This document shows, piece by piece, positions 35,221 through 44,029 of a DNA stretch of 64,000 nucleotides. Under the pieces are notes generated by a model. The model was given only the letters and a program-made list of their open reading frames with translations. It did no database searches and was not told where the DNA came from. This DNA comes from Pseudomonadota bacterium (lineage in GTDB: Bacteria > Pseudomonadota > Gammaproteobacteria > Burkholderiales > Burkholderiaceae_B), in contig JAEXRL010000018.1 of the NCBI GenBank assembly GCA_023440825.1, positions 124,001-188,000 of the forward strand, given 5' to 3'. The position numbers were made by a program, and so were the translations under genes. Within the stretch, counting starts at the first letter, position 1. Each line of letters begins with the position of its first letter.

Positions 35221-36477
35221 ATGCATATTTGTGTTATTGGCGCAGGTGTAGTGGGTGCCACCACTGCTTTTTATCTGCGTCAGCAGGGGTATAAGGTAAG
35301 CCTGCTCGAAGCAGCTAATCAGCCGGCGGCTGGGTGTAGCGCCGCGAATGGCGGCCAGCTTAGCTACAGCTACGTGGCTCCCTTGGCAGCACCCGGTGTA
35401 ATGGGTGATGCCATTAAATGGATGTATCGCTCTGATTCGCCATTACGATTTCGACCTCAGCTTAGCGTAGAGCAAGTTCGGTGGCTCTGGCACTTTTGGC
35501 GTGCCTGCTCGTCGGTGCGTAGTCAGCAGACTTTGCTAGAACTAAGTGGCTTAGCCTTACTCAGTCGTCAGGGTCTGCAAGCCATTCAGCAGCAATACGC
35601 CTTGTCTTTTCAGCATCAGAGCAATGGCAAACTGATTGTGCATCGTCACGATAAATCGTTTTCGGTGGCCAAAGCGCTGGTCGAGCAGCAAGCCAAACAA
35701 GGTGCTCAGCAAGCAGTGCTAAGCCCTGATGAGTGTATTGCCCTAGAGCCCGAGCTAAAAGGAAGCTATGCCTCATTGGTAGGCGGTGTGTACACGCCTA
35801 GTGAAGAGGTGGGCGATTGTCGTGCCTTTACACAGGCACTGATCCAGACCTTGCAAGACAGTACGGACTTTTCCTTGTACCTGAACTGCCCAGTCAGCCG
35901 TATACACCGCCAAGGCGGCAAGATTGTGGGCGTGGAGACGACACAGGGGGTAATCCAGGCGGATCAGTTTGTTGTGGCGGCCGGCATAGATAGCGTCCAG
36001 TTATTACGGCCCTTAGGTATTCGCTTGCCCTTGGCGCCTCTGAAAGGCTACAGCCTAAGCATCCCCACAGATCAAGCCGGTATGCGCTTATCCACCAGCG
36101 TCACCGATTATGCCCGTCGTATTGTCTATGCCAACCTAGGCAGCAGCCTGCGTATCGCAGGCTTAATTGAAATTGGTAGCGCGGATACAAATATAGCGCC
36201 ACACGTCATACAGCGCTTAGCACAGCAATCTACCGAAGCCTTTCCGCAATTACGTGTGAATACCGCTCAGGTGTGGGCCGGTTTGCGGCCTGCAACGGCT
36301 CAGGGCAAGCCAATTATCGATCGGGCACCAGGCGTCAGTAATCTGTGGCTTAACGTGGGTCAGGGAGCTTTAGGCTTTACCTTGGCCTGCGGCAGCGCTC
36401 AGCAGTTAAGCGCCTTGATAGGTGGTACGGCACCACCTTTAAGCCTCGCAGCGTTTAGCTATCGCTCCGTGCGCTAA
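35221..36477 (+). CDS. D-amino acid dehydrogenase-like flavoprotein (DadA family)
   Basis: A 418-residue FAD-dependent oxidoreductase of the DAO/DadA family. The FAD motif is GAGVVGATTAFYLRQQGYKV (7-26); the substrate/FAD C-terminal motif is WAGLRPATAQGKPIID, then NVGQGALGFTLACGSAQQL. DadA oxidises D-amino acids to 2-oxoacids with electrons to quinone. It is the last gene of the agmatinase-family/ABC operon, 14 bp after the ATPase gene. It may deaminate the product left after urea removal, or oxidise an imported opine or secondary amine. Confidence 0.85.
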   Translation: MHICVIGAGVVGATTAFYLRQQGYKVSLLEAANQPAAGCSAANGGQLSYSYVAPLAAPGVMGDAIKWMYRSDSPLRFRPQLSVEQVRWLWHFWRACSSVRSQQTLLELSGLALLSRQGLQAIQQQYALSFQHQSNGKLIVHRHDKSFSVAKALVEQQAKQGAQQAVLSPDECIALEPELKGSYASLVGGVYTPSEEVGDCRAFTQALIQTLQDSTDFSLYLNCPVSRIHRQGGKIVGVETTQGVIQADQFVVAAGIDSVQLLRPLGIRLPLAPLKGYSLSIPTDQAGMRLSTSVTDYARRIVYANLGSSLRIAGLIEIGSADTNIAPHVIQRLAQQSTEAFPQLRVNTAQVWAGLRPATAQGKPIIDRAPGVSNLWLNVGQGALGFTLACGSAQQLSALIGGTAPPLSLAAFSYRSVR

Positions 36478-36661
36478 GACGCAAACTATCAGGTAACTTG
36501 CTTTAGGTATTAGCGCAGAGGCTCGCGTTAAACCTGTTGGGACAAGGAGCAAGGGAGTCAAAAACCCTTTGTAGCTTAAGGAGCCTCTGACTTTCTTGCA
36601 TCTTGTCCCAGTGGTCACGGCAACGGTATTCTCTTAACTATTGCTTTTTGTGCTGAGGAGT
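36478..36661. other. Convergent intergenic region with interleaved inverted repeats
   Basis: Between two convergent genes three inverted repeats interlock: CAGAGGCTC (36516-36524) with GAGCCTCTG (36581-36589); a 14-mer at 36538-36551 with its 12/14 inverse at 36597-36610 (core GGGACAAG/CTTGTCCC); and AAGGG/CCCTT (36551-36555, 36565-36569). The first two cross, so they could form a pseudoknot or alternative hairpins. They may serve as a bidirectional terminator, though no T tract follows. Confidence 0.55.
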
Positions 36662-38077
36662 TTAAAAGACGCCTTGCACGGATCGATAATTCAGACACTC
36701 TTCAATACCAAATCGGCCATTCTCCCTACCAAAACCCGAGTCTCCCCATCCTCCAAAAGGAGTCGCTAGGTTTTGCGCTGCACCATTAATGACGACTTGT
36801 CCTGTGCGCATACCTTGGGCGAATTGAACTGCTTGGTCGTGGTCTTGTGACCAAACTGCTCCAGACAATCCATAAGCGGAATCATTTGCTAGTTGTAGCG
36901 CCTCAGAAATATCATCGTATGTCAGTAGGGATAAGACGGGGCCAAAGGTCTCTTCCTGAATAATGTCCATATGGGGCTGAGCATGGCTGACCAAAGTGGG
37001 GCTGCAGTACCAGCCAGTAGGCATGTCGCGAACGTTTCCTACTTGATTGACTTGTGCTCCTTGCTTATGGGCTAGCTCAAGCTGACGTTGGATGCTATCT
37101 AATTGTGCTGCTGTAGCCACAGGGCCCAAGCGTGTATCAGGTAAAAACGGATCCCCAACTTGCCAATCCTGCATAAGCTCCAACACTTGAGCTTGAATAG
37201 ACTCGGCGTGTTGAGATGGAACAATCAGTCTTGATTGATTAACACATGTTTGTCCCGAATTCACCATGCTACTTCGAACAACGTGAGTGAGTGCCTTGCC
37301 GATATCTGCGTCTGGTAAAAGAATAGCTGCAGACTTTCCACCTAGCTCTAGCATGACTCGCTTTAATGACTGAGCTGCTGTCGCCATAATTTGGCGACCG
37401 GCGTTAGTTGAGCCAGTAAAGCTGATCTGATTAATGGCGGGATGCGTGAATAAAGCTTGTCCTGCTGCTCGTCCACCCCATATCAGGTTCACGACACCGG
37501 CAGGTAGCCCGGCTTCGTGCACGGCTTCCATAAAAAGCTGTGCCGCTCCGGCTGCCACCTCGCTAGGCTTAAGCACGATAGTGCAGCCCGCGGCTACCGC
37601 ACCTGCAACCTTTGCAACAATTTGGTGGATAGGAAAATTCCATGGGGTAATGGCACCTATGACGCCGATAGGAAGGCGCTCAACTAGTGCGTTGCCAATT
37701 TTTTCCTGCCATTGGACTTCTGGTAGGGCTGTTATGGTGTGTGCTAGATTATCCAGCGGCATGCTCATTTGCATACCTTTACCCAACCATAATGGGCAGC
37801 CAATCTCCGTGGCAAGCACTTGTGCAAACTGCTCTTTACGTTGCTCTAGTGCTGTGGCTAGGCGTTGTAATGCAGCACCGCGCTCTTCTAATGTGCTGTG
37901 CGACCAGCCAGATAATGCATTTGTTGCGCTTTGGATTGCTAATTCAATATCGTTTGGGCTGCAGGCCACCACCTGGGCGGTGGGTTGCTCGGTGCTTGGG
38001 TTAAAGACGGGTATGGTTGTGGTCGATGACGAAGGGGTAAAACGGCCATTGACATAATGTTCTGCGTAAACCTTCAT
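36662..38077 (-). CDS. NAD(P)-dependent aldehyde dehydrogenase
   Basis: A 471-residue ALDH-superfamily enzyme. Active-site residues are N147 (PWNFP), E244 (LELGGKS) and C278 (SGQTC). The start at 38077 overlaps the ThDP gene stop as ATGA and has AGGAG 7 nt upstream. It oxidises an aldehyde to the acid; directly behind a ThDP decarboxylase-like gene it most likely takes the aldehyde made by that enzyme. An alternative is succinic semialdehyde, which the HpaI reaction further right would produce. Confidence 0.9.
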   Translation of the reverse strand: MKVYAEHYVNGRFTPSSSTTTIPVFNPSTEQPTAQVVACSPNDIELAIQSATNALSGWSHSTLEERGAALQRLATALEQRKEQFAQVLATEIGCPLWLGKGMQMSMPLDNLAHTITALPEVQWQEKIGNALVERLPIGVIGAITPWNFPIHQIVAKVAGAVAAGCTIVLKPSEVAAGAAQLFMEAVHEAGLPAGVVNLIWGGRAAGQALFTHPAINQISFTGSTNAGRQIMATAAQSLKRVMLELGGKSAAILLPDADIGKALTHVVRSSMVNSGQTCVNQSRLIVPSQHAESIQAQVLELMQDWQVGDPFLPDTRLGPVATAAQLDSIQRQLELAHKQGAQVNQVGNVRDMPTGWYCSPTLVSHAQPHMDIIQEETFGPVLSLLTYDDISEALQLANDSAYGLSGAVWSQDHDQAVQFAQGMRTGQVVINGAAQNLATPFGGWGDSGFGRENGRFGIEECLNYRSVQGVF

Positions 38078-39756
38078 AACCATTCTCCTGAGTCTAAGGG
38101 AGAGGCGGGGGCAGGCGGAGCTGAGACCCCTTTCATTGGCTGGAGTCGAAGCAAGTGCCAAGGGCTGGGCATTTCGGAAACCTTCACCTCGATGAGTACT
38201 GGGCCATTTTCAGTCAAGGACTCACGTATGGCCGCTTCTAGGGCTTGAGGATTATCCACGCATGTAGACGGAACACCGAACGCTTTCGCAAGTAGTTGGA
38301 AGTCCGGATTTTGGAGTTCAACTGCAACCTGTGCACCGAACACGCGTTGCTGAATGGCGCGCACATTTCCGTAATGTCCGTCATTAAATACCACTAGCGT
38401 GACAGGTAGTTGATATCGGGCGGCTGTGGCCAGTTCCTGCATATTCCACCCAAAGCCGCCATCTCCAGTAATGGAAAGTACACGCTTGTCTTTGGCGCCC
38501 ACCGCTGCACCTAGGGCGGTAGGAAAGCCATATCCCAAGGTACCTTGATAACCAGGGCCGATGTAGGTGCGTGGGGTGTAGACGGGAAAGGCGATTCGCG
38601 CTAAATAGCCAACTTGCGTCAGTTCGTTTACAAAAATTCCGTCTTCCGGTAGCGCATTGCGCATACTTTTTATGTATGACGCCTGTGGTGTGATGGTGTC
38701 AATCTGAGCTTGGGCCCAATCTTTAATGTTTTGTGCAAGCGTAGTGGAGAGTACTGTTCGCTTGTTAACTAGAGTGCTCAACGCTTCTAGGGTAGTATGC
38801 GCATCGGAAATTAGAGTCACTTCTGGAGCTCGGGGCGGGCTCACATCATCAGCATCAATGTTGATATGAATAAATCGTAGACCGGCAGTAGGCCAAGAAG
38901 GAGTAGGGCTAAGCGCATCAATAAAGCGGCTACCAACGACTAGCACTACATCGGCATGCTGAAAAACAGCTCGACCAGCTAGGGAGTTCATGGCTAGTGG
39001 ATGTCGATCGCTGAGTGCGCCGCGACCATTGTCACTCATCACGACTGGTGCCCCCATAGCTTCAGCGAGCGCTTGAAGAGCTTGGCTTGCTCCTGAACTA
39101 ATAACGCCGCCTCCAGCATAAATTACTGGTAATTTTGCTTTGTTTAATAAATTAGCGGCTGCTTCAAGCGCTCGCGGATCAGGCGCCTCTATCGATGGTA
39201 ATTGGGTATTACGCAAGGACGTAGAGCTGTCTGGACTAACTTCAGCTTCTAGAAAATCGTGGGGGATTTCTACCCCTACAGGGCGAGGGCGTCCACTAAG
39301 TAGCGCGTCCATAGCGGCATCCAGGGTTGAGCCTATGCCTTGTGGTGACTCGACCATTTGGTGCCATTTTGTCAGCCCCTGAATGAAACCGGATTGATCT
39401 TTAATCTCATGCAAGAGGCCATACCCTTTTCCAATTGCAGCCGAGCAAATTTGAGGTGTAATAAATAACACCTGTGAGTTTGAAGCGTAGGCTGTGGCTA
39501 AGCCTGCCGCTGCATTTAGTGCACCAGGGCCTGGCACAACCATGGCGGTACCGGGCTTGCCTGTAGCTCGGTAATAGCCATCGGCCATATAGGTTGTGGA
39601 TTGCTCATGCCTAGGGGTGAAAAAGCGAATGTTGTCGCTTTGCAGGCGTAGCGCCTCTACAGCCCAATCCAGTTGTATGCCTGGAATCATGAAAATATCT
39701 TCGATTCCGTTACGAATCAGTCCTTCTGTGAGGGCTTTGCCGCCAGTATGCGTCAT
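38074..39756 (-). CDS. Thiamine-diphosphate-dependent enzyme (2-oxoacid decarboxylase-like)
   Basis: A 560-residue ThDP enzyme. The activating glutamate is E51 (TPRHEQSTTYMADGY); the ThDP-Mg motif runs from GDG (431-433) to N458 (FNDGHYG). The family cannot be separated by eye into acetolactate synthase, benzoylformate, phenylpyruvate or indolepyruvate decarboxylase. Coupling to an aldehyde dehydrogenase (ATGA) and position in an aromatic island support decarboxylation of an aryl 2-oxoacid to the aldehyde. It is only a distant paralogue of the ThDP enzyme at 20.9-22.5 kb. Confidence 0.85.
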   Translation of the reverse strand: MTHTGGKALTEGLIRNGIEDIFMIPGIQLDWAVEALRLQSDNIRFFTPRHEQSTTYMADGYYRATGKPGTAMVVPGPGALNAAAGLATAYASNSQVLFITPQICSAAIGKGYGLLHEIKDQSGFIQGLTKWHQMVESPQGIGSTLDAAMDALLSGRPRPVGVEIPHDFLEAEVSPDSSTSLRNTQLPSIEAPDPRALEAAANLLNKAKLPVIYAGGGVISSGASQALQALAEAMGAPVVMSDNGRGALSDRHPLAMNSLAGRAVFQHADVVLVVGSRFIDALSPTPSWPTAGLRFIHINIDADDVSPPRAPEVTLISDAHTTLEALSTLVNKRTVLSTTLAQNIKDWAQAQIDTITPQASYIKSMRNALPEDGIFVNELTQVGYLARIAFPVYTPRTYIGPGYQGTLGYGFPTALGAAVGAKDKRVLSITGDGGFGWNMQELATAARYQLPVTLVVFNDGHYGNVRAIQQRVFGAQVAVELQNPDFQLLAKAFGVPSTCVDNPQALEAAIRESLTENGPVLIEVKVSEMPSPWHLLRLQPMKGVSAPPAPASPLDSGEWL

Positions 39757-39785
39757 GCGTTACTCCAATAAGATAATCGGCTTTG

Positions 39786-40766
39786 TTAGTGGGCCTGTTG
39801 AGCGGTAGCTGTTGAGGCAGAAATAATGGAGCCCCATTTATTGAGTTCGTTGACAATAAAGGGGGCGAACTTCTGAGCGGACAAATAGGCTGGCTCTGCT
39901 GATAAGGACATAATGCGTTCCTGCACCTCCTTGTTTGTAAGAGCAGCTTCCAAGCTGGCTGACAATTTCTCTACCACTGGGGTAGGTGTATTGGCTGGCG
40001 CAAACATGCCTAGCCAGGCGGTAGCGGAATAGTTCGGTACGCCACTCTCAGCAATGGTTGGGATAGTGGGGGCAATACGAGATCGTTCCGGACTGGTGAC
40101 GCCCAGAGCAAGCACCTTATTGGCTTGAATTAACGGAGCTGCAGAGGTTAAGTCCACGATTGCAGTGGGCAACTGACCACCTAGAATATCAGCGACAGCG
40201 GGGGCACTGCCACGGTAAGGCACAGCGATCAAATCAGTCTCAGTCATAGACGCTAAAAGCTCACCAGCCAGATGTTGAGCAGTATATTGTCCAGGTGTGC
40301 CATAGGTGGTGTCGCCAGTGCCTTTCTTGGTTTTAGCCAGCAAATCTGCAATAGACGTAAAACCGCTATCTTTGCCGGCAATCATCACCAATGGGATATC
40401 CACCAGTTTAGCCAAGGGAGTGAGGTGCTGCTGGGGGTCGAGTTTCCCTCCATCGGGTAAATGAGGGTTCACAACAATGGCCCCAGTGGCACCGATAGCA
40501 ATCGTATAGCCGTCTGCTTTAGCATTAGCCAATAGTAATAAGCCATTAACCCCACCCCCGCCTGGTTTATTTTCCACAATAACGGTTTGGCCGGTAGAGG
40601 TTGACAGGTCTTTGGCGATCAGCCGCGCAATACCATCAGCTGAGGCGCCAGGCGCAAAAGGCACGATGAGAGTGATTGGGCCACTAGGGTAGGATTTAGT
40701 CAGCCCAGTTCCTGTGCCAGCTATGAAAATAGTGCTGACGGCCAGCAATTTTGTCCATGTGTTCAT
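39786..40766 (-). CDS. TctC/Bug-family solute-binding protein
   Basis: A 326-residue periplasmic binding protein with a signal peptide (LLAVSTIFIAGTGTGLTKS), ITLIVPFAPGASADG and AKADGYTIAIGATG. It lies between the flavin hydroxylase and ThDP genes, so a carboxylated aromatic or aryl oxoacid is the likely ligand. No TctAB is adjacent. Confidence 0.9.
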   Translation of the reverse strand: MNTWTKLLAVSTIFIAGTGTGLTKSYPSGPITLIVPFAPGASADGIARLIAKDLSTSTGQTVIVENKPGGGGVNGLLLLANAKADGYTIAIGATGAIVVNPHLPDGGKLDPQQHLTPLAKLVDIPLVMIAGKDSGFTSIADLLAKTKKGTGDTTYGTPGQYTAQHLAGELLASMTETDLIAVPYRGSAPAVADILGGQLPTAIVDLTSAAPLIQANKVLALGVTSPERSRIAPTIPTIAESGVPNYSATAWLGMFAPANTPTPVVEKLSASLEAALTNKEVQERIMSLSAEPAYLSAQKFAPFIVNELNKWGSIISASTATAQQAH

Positions 40767-40829
40767 TATTTTGTCTCCAATAAGGATGTATTAATATTTT
40801 TTAAAATTAGTGTGGAAAATGTATCTGTC

Positions 40830-42482
40830 CTAGTTGCTATAGACTCCACGGATTCGGTCAATCAAGCCTGATACATCAGGGGGGATAGCATCACCTCGCC
40901 AGGCTATATGCTGATCTGGGCGCGATAACACCAATTTTTGCGGATACAACACACTGGCTTCGTCTGAGTCCACGTCCAGAACCTGAAGCGGTACACCTTG
41001 TTCCTGAGCTGCTGTCACTATGGGGCTGACATCAATTTGAGGGTCCAGTCTAAGCAGCGTATATTCGGGGCCCAAAGCATCGTATAAAGATCGTCCATCG
41101 CGTAACCACAAGTGTGGTGTGCGACAGCCGGGAACGGTCGATGGGGTATACGTCGCCATGCTGTAGCTAGGTTGCTTTTCTGCGTCATAGGCGATTAAAG
41201 GAGATTGGTCGTAGAAATAACCAAAATTTAAGCCAGAGCAAGCATATTGCTGAACATTGAGAGCATAGGCGTCTTCGCCTAGTTTTTGTCGGGCAGCCTC
41301 CCCTGCGGGGCTATCCTCAGTAATATTGTCAGGTACGCTCATGCGTTGGCGTGCCATGGCCATGCAGTGATCCATCACAAAATGGGACACTTGCTCAGTA
41401 ATAGGCTGTCGTTCTAGGGTATAGGCGTTCAGTATGGACGCGGGAGCCCAGCCATTGAGGTGAGCGGCTAATAGCCAAGACAGGTTAGCCGCATCAGCAA
41501 TTCCTGCATTCATGCCGTAACCAGCGTAAGGAACCCAGATATGTGCCGAATCACCGCAAAGGAAAATTCGTTGACTCCGGAATTTGTCAGCAACTAGACG
41601 GCGCCCATACCAGTCCTCATTACTGAGCACCTCATACTCGAAATCAGGCGCAACACCGAGGATATCTCGAATTGCTGCATCGCGATCCACGGAGTCAAAA
41701 TCAGGCTCGTCATCTTTTAGATAATTATGAATAAGCCAACGCTCAACCCCATCAATAGCGTACATATTGCCGCAACGTTTTGGATTGAGTGAGAAAGTGG
41801 CCCAAGCGGGGCCTTCTGGCATGTTCTCAAGCAACGAGCGAGCTCGAATGTAGGTAGATTGTACGCGCTGAATCACGGCATCGCCTTGTAGGGTAGCGCC
41901 AATTGCTTTACGTACTGACGACTTCCCGCCATCGCACCCGATCATGTATTGACAGCTAATATCGTAGGTCTCACCAGAGAGTAAGTTGCGTACAGTGACC
42001 GTTGCATCCGTCTCGGTTTGCGTTACGCCAACAAACTCGGTACTGCTCAGAATTTGGATATTGCTAAGCGTATCGGCGTGCTCAAACAAGATGGGTTCAA
42101 GAAAAATTTGGTTAATGCGATGAGGTGGTTCTGGTGTCGGCCAGCCGCAGTCAGGCCCTTCAGTTTCTGTGTATCGATCTTTACGGCTAGGAATAGGAAT
42201 TTTTGTTAACTCTACTCCCGTGGCAGAAGTTCGATAAGAGATTGAGTGTGGATAGTCTTCGGGTAAACCGCTGCTACGCAATTTACTTGCGAGACCGAGT
42301 CGTCGGAAGATCTCCATCGAGCGAGCAGACGTGTGATTGCACTTAACCGGCGGCAAGACATCACGCGCACGTTGTTCAATGACAGTGACTGCCACGCCTC
42401 GCCAAGCCAGGTCAATTGCCAGTGTTAATCCTACGGGCCCGGCACCAATAATTAATACCGGAGTTTCTATTTTTTTGCCCAT
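40830..42482 (-). CDS. FAD-dependent aromatic hydroxylase (MhpA/PheA type)
   Basis: A 550-residue class A flavin monooxygenase. FAD motifs are GAGPVG (13-18), the DG motif at 184-185 (GCDGGKSSVR) and GDSAH (310-314); a C-terminal thioredoxin-like domain fits the larger phenol/3-(3-hydroxyphenyl)propionate hydroxylase branch. It would ortho-hydroxylate a phenolic substrate using NAD(P)H and O2. As first gene of a leftward operon, divergent from an HpaR-like gene, it is a candidate to convert a hydroxyphenylacetate to homoprotocatechuate, replacing the absent HpaB/HpaC. Substrate inferred only. Confidence 0.88.
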   Translation of the reverse strand: MGKKIETPVLIIGAGPVGLTLAIDLAWRGVAVTVIEQRARDVLPPVKCNHTSARSMEIFRRLGLASKLRSSGLPEDYPHSISYRTSATGVELTKIPIPSRKDRYTETEGPDCGWPTPEPPHRINQIFLEPILFEHADTLSNIQILSSTEFVGVTQTETDATVTVRNLLSGETYDISCQYMIGCDGGKSSVRKAIGATLQGDAVIQRVQSTYIRARSLLENMPEGPAWATFSLNPKRCGNMYAIDGVERWLIHNYLKDDEPDFDSVDRDAAIRDILGVAPDFEYEVLSNEDWYGRRLVADKFRSQRIFLCGDSAHIWVPYAGYGMNAGIADAANLSWLLAAHLNGWAPASILNAYTLERQPITEQVSHFVMDHCMAMARQRMSVPDNITEDSPAGEAARQKLGEDAYALNVQQYACSGLNFGYFYDQSPLIAYDAEKQPSYSMATYTPSTVPGCRTPHLWLRDGRSLYDALGPEYTLLRLDPQIDVSPIVTAAQEQGVPLQVLDVDSDEASVLYPQKLVLSRPDQHIAWRGDAIPPDVSGLIDRIRGVYSN

Positions 42483-42518
42483 TAAAAGGTTTCCTTTATC
42501 CTGCTATTTATAGTTAAT

Positions 42519-42538
42519 TTACTTAATATATTAAGTAA
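42519..42538. promoter_or_regulatory. 20-bp perfect palindrome, predicted MarR-family operator
   Basis: TTACTTAATA followed by TATTAAGTAA is perfectly palindromic and lies 37 bp upstream of the flavin hydroxylase start, in the promoter zone shared with the divergent HpaR-like gene. Size and symmetry match MarR-family operators. Confidence 0.7.
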
Positions 42539-42593
42539 TCGTATAGTAAAATTATTTTCGATGTCAACAACTCTGTGCAGAAAAGGGTGTTTC

Positions 42594-42615
42594 GTGTACG
42601 GGTGTCCGTTACACT
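42594..42615 (+). promoter_or_regulatory. Candidate promoter/operator of the HpaR-like gene
   Basis: GTGTACGG (42594-42601) and CCGTTACAC (42606-42614) form an inverted repeat with one bulged base. The contained word TGTCCGT (42603-42609) followed by TACACT is shared with the Rieske operon promoter at 44046-44057, where TGTCCGT abuts the -10 hexamer TACAAT. This suggests one regulator for both promoters. Confidence 0.45.
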
Positions 42616-42644
42616 AGAGCCGCTTCAATAATAGACTCAAGGTA

Positions 42645-43091
42645 ATGACAACTATGAATCGGCCGACGCAACGATGTAATCTTCCTCTGCTTTTATTACG
42701 GGCTCGCGAAGCGGTCATGGCGTATTTTCGTATTGAGTTACGTCGTTACGGCCTGACGGAGCAACAATGGCGTGTTATACGTGCCTTAGACAGTTTGGAA
42801 GATCTAGAAGCTGGGCGAATCGCCGAGGAGGCGTTTATTCTTGCTCCTAGCCTAAGTGGTGTATTGGCCAGGATGGAGAAAGCAGGGTTGGTTAAGCGTT
42901 TCCGTAAACCCTGTGATATGCGCAAGGTCTATGTCAAGCTCACGCCCTACAGTCAGAATTTAGCTGTGGAGTTACGAGCCTGTATCGAAGAGCATTATAA
43001 AAATATTGAAACCTTATTAGGCACCGATACCCTCGAGGTATTAGTCAAAGGTCTAGAGAAAGCAGCTGTCTTGCCAGCTCCCGCAGAGTAA
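42645..43091 (+). CDS. MarR-family regulator, HpaR-like
   Basis: A 148-residue winged-helix protein. NLPLLLLRAREAVMAYFR followed by GLTEQQWRVIRAL is characteristic of HpaR, the repressor of homoprotocatechuate degradation. The recognition helix is in FILAPSLSGVLARME and the wing around KPCDMRKVYVKLT. A second ATG at 42654 could be the start. It is divergent from the flavin hydroxylase operon, with a 20-bp palindrome between, and is the first of two HpaR-like regulators here. It may respond to an aromatic acid. Confidence 0.87.
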   Translation: MTTMNRPTQRCNLPLLLLRAREAVMAYFRIELRRYGLTEQQWRVIRALDSLEDLEAGRIAEEAFILAPSLSGVLARMEKAGLVKRFRKPCDMRKVYVKLTPYSQNLAVELRACIEEHYKNIETLLGTDTLEVLVKGLEKAAVLPAPAE

Positions 43092-43127
43092 GGCTACGTC
43101 TCTGTGTAGCCTGAAGCAGTAAGGAAC

Positions 43128-43895
43128 TTATTGTGTGCCGCCTAAGGAAACGGTGAGCTTGCGTACTGATTCGATGATTTTTGGTGTTATATCGGCGATT
43201 TGTTTTTGAGTCATGCGCACAGCAGGTCCAAATACGCCAATAGAGCCCATGACCTTACCATTATTACCAAAGAATGGGACAGCAACAGCGACGGCTCCTT
43301 TAATTATCTCATCGTGACTAATTGCATAGCCTGTCTGGCGTACATCCTCAAGTTGCTGCGCCAGCACAGTAGGGTCGAGTCCGGCTGATTGGCAGTATGT
43401 GATTAGTTCGTCAGGGCTTGGATTTAGCCAAGCTAAAATGGCCCGGCCGCTAGCGCCAATAACTACCTGTTCACTGTACCCGACACCACGCTTAAAGCTA
43501 AGAGGGTTAGTGCTAGCAAATTCCGACACACAAACGCGCAAAGCACCATGGTGCATGAATAAAGCAACGGTTTCGCCCGTATTCTCGCCGATTTCGCGCA
43601 ATACCGGTGTAGCGAGTTCGGTAATATCAAAGCTGGAGGACCAAGCCCAGGATAAGCGTCCTACTGCAGGACCCAAGCGAAAACGCTGGGGGTCACCACT
43701 TGAGCTGATGAAGTTCTTTTCTTCTAGAGTATAGAGCAGCCGATACAAGGTTGGACGTGACAACTTAGTGCGTACTAACAAGTCAGAGGCCGTTAGCTCC
43801 CTATCGTCAGCACCGAAAGCAGACAGTATGTCGAGGGCGCGATCAACCGCGCGCACACTCGCTGTGCCTGTTTTTTCTTTATCAGATTCCACCAT
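43128..43895 (-). CDS. IclR-family transcriptional regulator
   Basis: A 255-residue IclR protein. The N-terminal winged helix contains ALDILSAFGADDRELTASDLL and LSRPTLYRLLYTLE; the effector domain follows (GETVALFMHHGALRV, GASGRAILAW, GYAISHDE). It is divergent from the Rieske dioxygenase operon with a 219-bp promoter region between them and is its most likely direct regulator. It converges with the HpaR-like gene; a 7-bp inverted repeat (AGGCTAC/GTAGCCT, 43092-43113) lies in their short gap. Confidence 0.9.
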   Translation of the reverse strand: MVESDKEKTGTASVRAVDRALDILSAFGADDRELTASDLLVRTKLSRPTLYRLLYTLEEKNFISSSGDPQRFRLGPAVGRLSWAWSSSFDITELATPVLREIGENTGETVALFMHHGALRVCVSEFASTNPLSFKRGVGYSEQVVIGASGRAILAWLNPSPDELITYCQSAGLDPTVLAQQLEDVRQTGYAISHDEIIKGAVAVAVPFFGNNGKVMGSIGVFGPAVRMTQKQIADITPKIIESVRKLTVSLGGTQ

Positions 43896-44029
43896 TCAAC
43901 GTCCTTTAGTTTTGCTCGAGCCTATAAGTATTACAGAGGCAAGGGCAATCAGCAATTTATCTCCATAGGCCATGGGCTCGGCAACTGAGCCAAGCACTCC
44001 CATTTTCTCACAAGTGCATCCTGCCCATA

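Noticed and set aside
36513..36610. Integron attC site or insertion-sequence remnant
   Set aside because: A GTTAAAC core-like word is present, but no matching RYYYAAC partner, no integrase or transposase, and no target duplication is seen.
37434..38057. A 207-codon plus-strand frame opposite the aldehyde dehydrogenase
   Set aside because: The minus strand carries an intact ALDH with all catalytic residues; this frame has no motif or ribosome site.
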